A stretch of DNA of 7,162 nucleotides from Mxb001 sp049317345. Lineage in GTDB: Bacteria > Actinomycetota > Actinomycetes > S36-B12. Numbering within the stretch: position 1 is the first letter of the stretch; the number at the start of each line of letters is the position of its first letter. A program made the translations under genes and the position numbers. The stretch is from the NCBI GenBank assembly GCA_049317345.1, contig JBMOIL010000127.1, positions 1-7,162 on the forward strand. Reading direction: 5' to 3'. Below, one piece after another: positions 5,693 to 7,162 of the stretch. The notes under the pieces were generated by a model. The model was not told the origin of the DNA and did not search any database. It saw only the letters and a list, made by a program, of their open reading frames with translations.

Positions 5693-5959
5693 CTACCCAC
5701 CGAAGACACACTCCCCACAACAACCACCCGATACGCCGGCGAGATGTTCCTCGCTGAGGTCGGCATCAGGGTCGAGTAGGGGCGGCAGAGTAATGGTGAG
5801 TTCAGCCGCATCACCTTCACGTGCAGTGACCGTGAGCCACTCCGGCAGATCCAACCCCGCGACTGCAAGTACCGCTTTCGGGTCAGCAAGGAAACGTTCA
5901 CGCGCCGTCGCATCAGTCACCGCCGGGGCGAGCGCCGCCAAGAAACCTTGAGCATCCAT
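5693..5959 (-). CDS. NHLP-type RiPP precursor peptide 5, class B, 9-residue core
   Basis: 88 residues from ATG 5959, chosen over the GTG at 5965 because AAGGAG (5965-5970) stands five bases before the ATG and the start then aligns as MDAQGFLAAL with precursor 3. The 79-residue leader has FLADPKAVLAVAGLDLPEWL, TAREGDAAELTITLP and DLSEEHLAGVSGG. The core is only CCGECVFGG, with three Cys including a CC pair, so three thiazol(in)es are possible. It is the first of the tandem class B set. Upstream lies the conserved intergenic block and the last codons of a lost copy of the 339-residue gene. Confidence 0.92.
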   Translation of the reverse strand: MDAQGFLAALAPAVTDATARERFLADPKAVLAVAGLDLPEWLTVTAREGDAAELTITLPPLLDPDADLSEEHLAGVSGGCCGECVFGG

Positions 5960-6000
5960 AACCACTCCTTAGAGAGTTACACGTTTCCGCCACGGTACAA

Positions 6001-6056
6001 CCGCACTACCGCGCCGGGAGGAAGAACGCCCATCAAACGGTGAGGAGCTCGCAATG
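6001..6056 (-). repeat. Duplicated intergenic block (copy 2), upstream of precursor 5
   Basis: Matches 1264-1320 with scattered substitutions (for example CGCCCATCAAACGGTGAGGA against CGCCCATCACTCGGTGAGGA). It connects the 339-residue gene remnant to precursor 5 and probably carries the precursor promoter region; GGTTGTACCGTG extends from its left end. Confidence 0.7.
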
Positions 6057-6083
6057 TTAGTGGTCCACGAGCAGCCGACCGAC
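6057..6083 (-). pseudogene. Last nine codons of a second copy of the 339-residue gene
   Basis: The minus strand reads VGRLLVDH and a TAA stop, against TGQVLVDH and TGA at the end of the gene at 1321-2340, followed by the same intergenic DNA. The match ends at about 6083, where plus-strand RT sequence begins. All the rest of the gene is gone, so this is a deletion or recombination scar. Confidence 0.65.
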
Positions 6084-6180
6084 AGATGCATCGGGCGGGG
6101 ACAAAGAGGGGTGTGATCTTTTGGGCTTCCTGCTCCACCCGCGGCGCGGACCTACCGGCGCACCCAGGTGTGAGTGAACA
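6084..6180 (+). pseudogene. Third reverse transcriptase scrap
   Basis: The plus strand reads CIGR and, one frame over, KEGCDLLGFLLHPRRG, which equals the FIGR...KGFDFLGF..HPRRG segment downstream of the YADD motif in group II-like RTs. It also matches 825-890 in DNA (TGTGATCTTTTGGGC against CGTGATTTTCGGAGC, then CTGCTCCACCC/GTGCTCCACCC). About 100 bases present in the second remnant are missing before ACCTACCGGCGCACCCAGG. It is too short and shifted to function. Confidence 0.65.
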
Positions 6181-6211
6181 TCCGCCCACGAGCTGCCCAC
6201 ACTACGCACCT

Positions 6212-6250
6212 CCACGACGGGCGGGTGAGCGCACCACACCCACTCACACA
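6212..6250. repeat. Hairpin repeat R6 (3' flank of precursor 6)
   Basis: CCACGACGGGCGGGTGAGCG followed by CACCACACCCACTCACACAT. Class A form, sharing CCCACTCACACATCA with R1. The stem is imperfect (GGCGGG/CGCACC). Confidence 0.65.
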
Positions 6251-6254
6251 TCAG

Positions 6255-6542
6255 CTACGAACTACAGCAGAAGACCCCGCAATCAGACGCCCACAAGTCC
6301 GCACCGCCGGCGACGAGTTCGAGGTCAGCTTCGCTGAGTTCTTCGCCGGAGGGGATGGTGAGGTGGATCTGGGTGAGGGATTCCTCGTGCAGGACGACCT
6401 GAACGCTCTCGGGGATGTCGAATCCGACAACCTCGGACAGCACGGCGCGGGGGTCGGCGAGCAGGGTGTCGCGAAAGGCGGGTTCGGCGGCGATGCGCTC
6501 AGCGATCATCGCCTCGACCTCGGATCGGGTGGGAACAGCCAC
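6255..6542 (-). CDS. NHLP-type RiPP precursor peptide 6, class A
   Basis: 95 residues. The frame is open to 6566, but GTG 6542 is the likely start: GGAGG (6548-6552) is five bases upstream and the protein then opens MAVPTRSEVEAM like precursor 1. The leader (80 residues) has AEPAFRDTLLADPRAVLSEV, GFDIPESVQVVLHEESL, IHLTIP and ends ELVAGG. The 15-residue core is ADLWASDCGVFCCSS, with three Cys and three Ser, a rich azole substrate. The leader is nearly identical to that of precursor 1, while the cores share nothing, as expected for recently duplicated precursors with diverging products. Presumed partner is the YcaO enzyme. Confidence 0.93.
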   Translation of the reverse strand: MAVPTRSEVEAMIAERIAAEPAFRDTLLADPRAVLSEVVGFDIPESVQVVLHEESLTQIHLTIPSGEELSEADLELVAGGADLWASDCGVFCCSS

Positions 6543-6590
6543 GGGTACCTCCAGTTTCACGCGCACAGGAAATGCTGCTGCGCTGAATAT

Positions 6591-6603
6591 CCTCCTTCGG
6601 AGG
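6591..6603. other. Short inverted repeat between precursors 6 and 7
   Basis: CCTCC TTC GGAGG forms a 5-bp stem and is followed by the GTTGCGCAAC palindrome (6607-6616). It lies about 50 bases upstream of precursor 6 on its strand and could be an operator or part of an attenuator. No function can be assigned. Confidence 0.3.
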
Positions 6604-6655
6604 TGCGTTGCGCAACTACTATCCGTTCAACAAGGGTCGCATCGACGTCCTATGG

Positions 6656-6674
6656 GCTCGATTCGAAGTCGAGC
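6656..6674 (-). terminator. Hairpin downstream of precursor 7
   Basis: GCTCGA/TCGAGC 6-bp stem around a seven-base loop, 25 bases beyond the stop of the minus-strand gene at 6699-6986. It takes the place that the R repeats hold for the other precursors but is unrelated in sequence. No T-run. Confidence 0.35.
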
Positions 6675-6698
6675 GTCGAGGGTGAATGATCGCCTCGG

Positions 6699-6986
6699 CT
6701 AAGGGAAGCTGCCGGGGGCGCCGTATCCGCAGCCCCAGGGCTTGTACTCGCCGCCAGCGACGAACTCGAGGTCGTCATCCGTCAGGGCGTCCGACGCCGG
6801 GATGGTCAGGTGGATCTGGGTGAGGGATTCCTCGTGCAGGACGACCTGAACGCTCTCGGGGATGTCGACGCAGACCTCAACCAGCACGGCGCGGGGGTCG
6901 GCGGGGAAGGATTCGTGGAAAGCAGGACCGGCGACGATGCGCTCAGCGATGATGGCTTCGACCTCGGAAAGAGTGTGAACTGTCAC
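6699..6986 (-). CDS. NHLP-type RiPP precursor peptide 7, divergent class A
   Basis: 95 residues from a GTG start (MTVHTLSEVEAIIAERIVAG). The leader keeps IPESVQVVLHEESLTQIHL and ends DDDLEFVAGG, but it is one residue shorter than precursors 1 and 6 (EVCVDIP against EVVGFDIP) and has substitutions elsewhere (PAFHESFPADP). The 16-residue core is EYKPWGCGYGAPGSFP, with one Cys and one Ser, many Gly/Pro/aromatics. No strong ribosome site precedes the GTG: where precursor 6 has GGAGG this gene has GGCAG, so expression may be low. It lacks the R-type repeat downstream. It may be an older or decaying copy, but its reading frame and cleavage motif are intact. Confidence 0.85.
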   Translation of the reverse strand: MTVHTLSEVEAIIAERIVAGPAFHESFPADPRAVLVEVCVDIPESVQVVLHEESLTQIHLTIPASDALTDDDLEFVAGGEYKPWGCGYGAPGSFP

Positions 6987-7029
6987 GGGTAACTGCCTAG
7001 TTGGGCGCCCGGCGACCTTGGGGGGACGA

Positions 7030-7162
7030 GTGCGCAGAAGTGCGGCAGCGTGCGTCGCGGCGATAGCGATCGGACTCGTCGCCGCACCCCCCGCAAGCGC
7101 TCAGGGAAGCTCAGTCCTCTCGGTGCTGCAATCGCTCACGGTCGCGCCAGAGCGCACCGCCG
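7030..7162 (+). CDS. Start of a secreted protein, possibly DUF1524 HNH nuclease-like (partial)
   Basis: GTG start with a GGGGGG run four bases upstream. The first 44 residues begin MRRSAAACVAAIAIGLVAAP: two Arg, a hydrophobic stretch and PASA before QG, a typical Sec signal peptide with an AxA cleavage site near residue 24. The mature part begins GSSVLSVLQSLTVAPERTA. The phrase resembles the segment before the GYxRxxF motif in secreted actinobacterial HNH endonuclease-family (DUF1524) proteins, but the diagnostic motif lies beyond the window, so the family is a guess. The gene is divergent from precursor 7 (43 bases apart) and probably marks the edge of the RiPP locus. Confidence 0.65.
   Translation, partial: MRRSAAACVAAIAIGLVAAPPASAQGSSVLSVLQSLTVAPERTA

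Noticed and set aside
4791..6250. A CRISPR array
   Set aside because: Repeats are hundreds of bases apart and flank coding genes; there are no short regular spacers.
6656..6674. A tRNA T-arm or attachment-site relic (TTCGAA in a 7-base loop)
   Set aside because: The loop is out of register for a TTCRANY T-loop and no other tRNA arm or CCA end is nearby.

Overview
The window looks like a piece of a high-GC Gram-positive (actinobacterial) chromosome. The evidence is GC-rich codon use, strong AAGGAG/GGAGG ribosome binding sites on the small genes, and two divergent larger genes that both appear leaderless (a TANNNT -10 element 6-7 bases before the ATG). The species cannot be fixed from the sequence.

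The core of the window is a RiPP locus of the TOMM type (thiazole/oxazole-modified microcins). One fused cyclodehydratase (2438-4564, +) carries an N-terminal leader-recognition/E1-like half with two CxxC pairs and a C-terminal YcaO half with recognisable ATP-site motifs. Around it, all on the minus strand, lie five to six intact-looking precursor genes and two decayed ones. All have long leaders (79-80 residues) of the nitrile-hydratase-leader-peptide (NHLP) type that end in a GG motif, followed by short, unrelated cores. There are two leader subfamilies. Class A (353-637, 6255-6542, 6699-6986) is classic NHLP. Class B (4826-5098, 5242-5544, 5693-5959, plus a pseudogene at 1087-1252) is a shorter-featured variant beginning MDxQGFLAAL. 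A further chimeric ghost lies at 65-154.

Layout: 1-315 holds the end of an unknown plus-strand frame, a precursor ghost and a reverse-transcriptase (RT) scrap. 311-637 is precursor 1 with its downstream hairpin repeat. 695-1009 is a frameshifted C-terminal half of an RT gene. 1045-1320 is a dead class B precursor. 1321-2340 is an unrecognised 339-residue protein, divergent from the cyclodehydratase. 4791-5959 is a tandem array of three class B precursors, each with a hairpin repeat downstream. 6057-6180 is a recombination scar joining the last codons of a second copy of the 339-residue gene to a third RT scrap. 6212-6986 holds two more class A precursors. From 7030 a secreted protein begins and runs off the window.

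Picture by inference: the YcaO fusion binds the different NHLP leaders and cyclises Cys/Ser/Thr in the variable cores. The precursors have multiplied by duplication of cassettes made of a conserved leader block, a variable core and a conserved 3' hairpin block, with RT fragments caught in the same duplications. No dehydrogenase, peptidase or exporter is visible in the window, so maturation and export must be encoded elsewhere or be absent.
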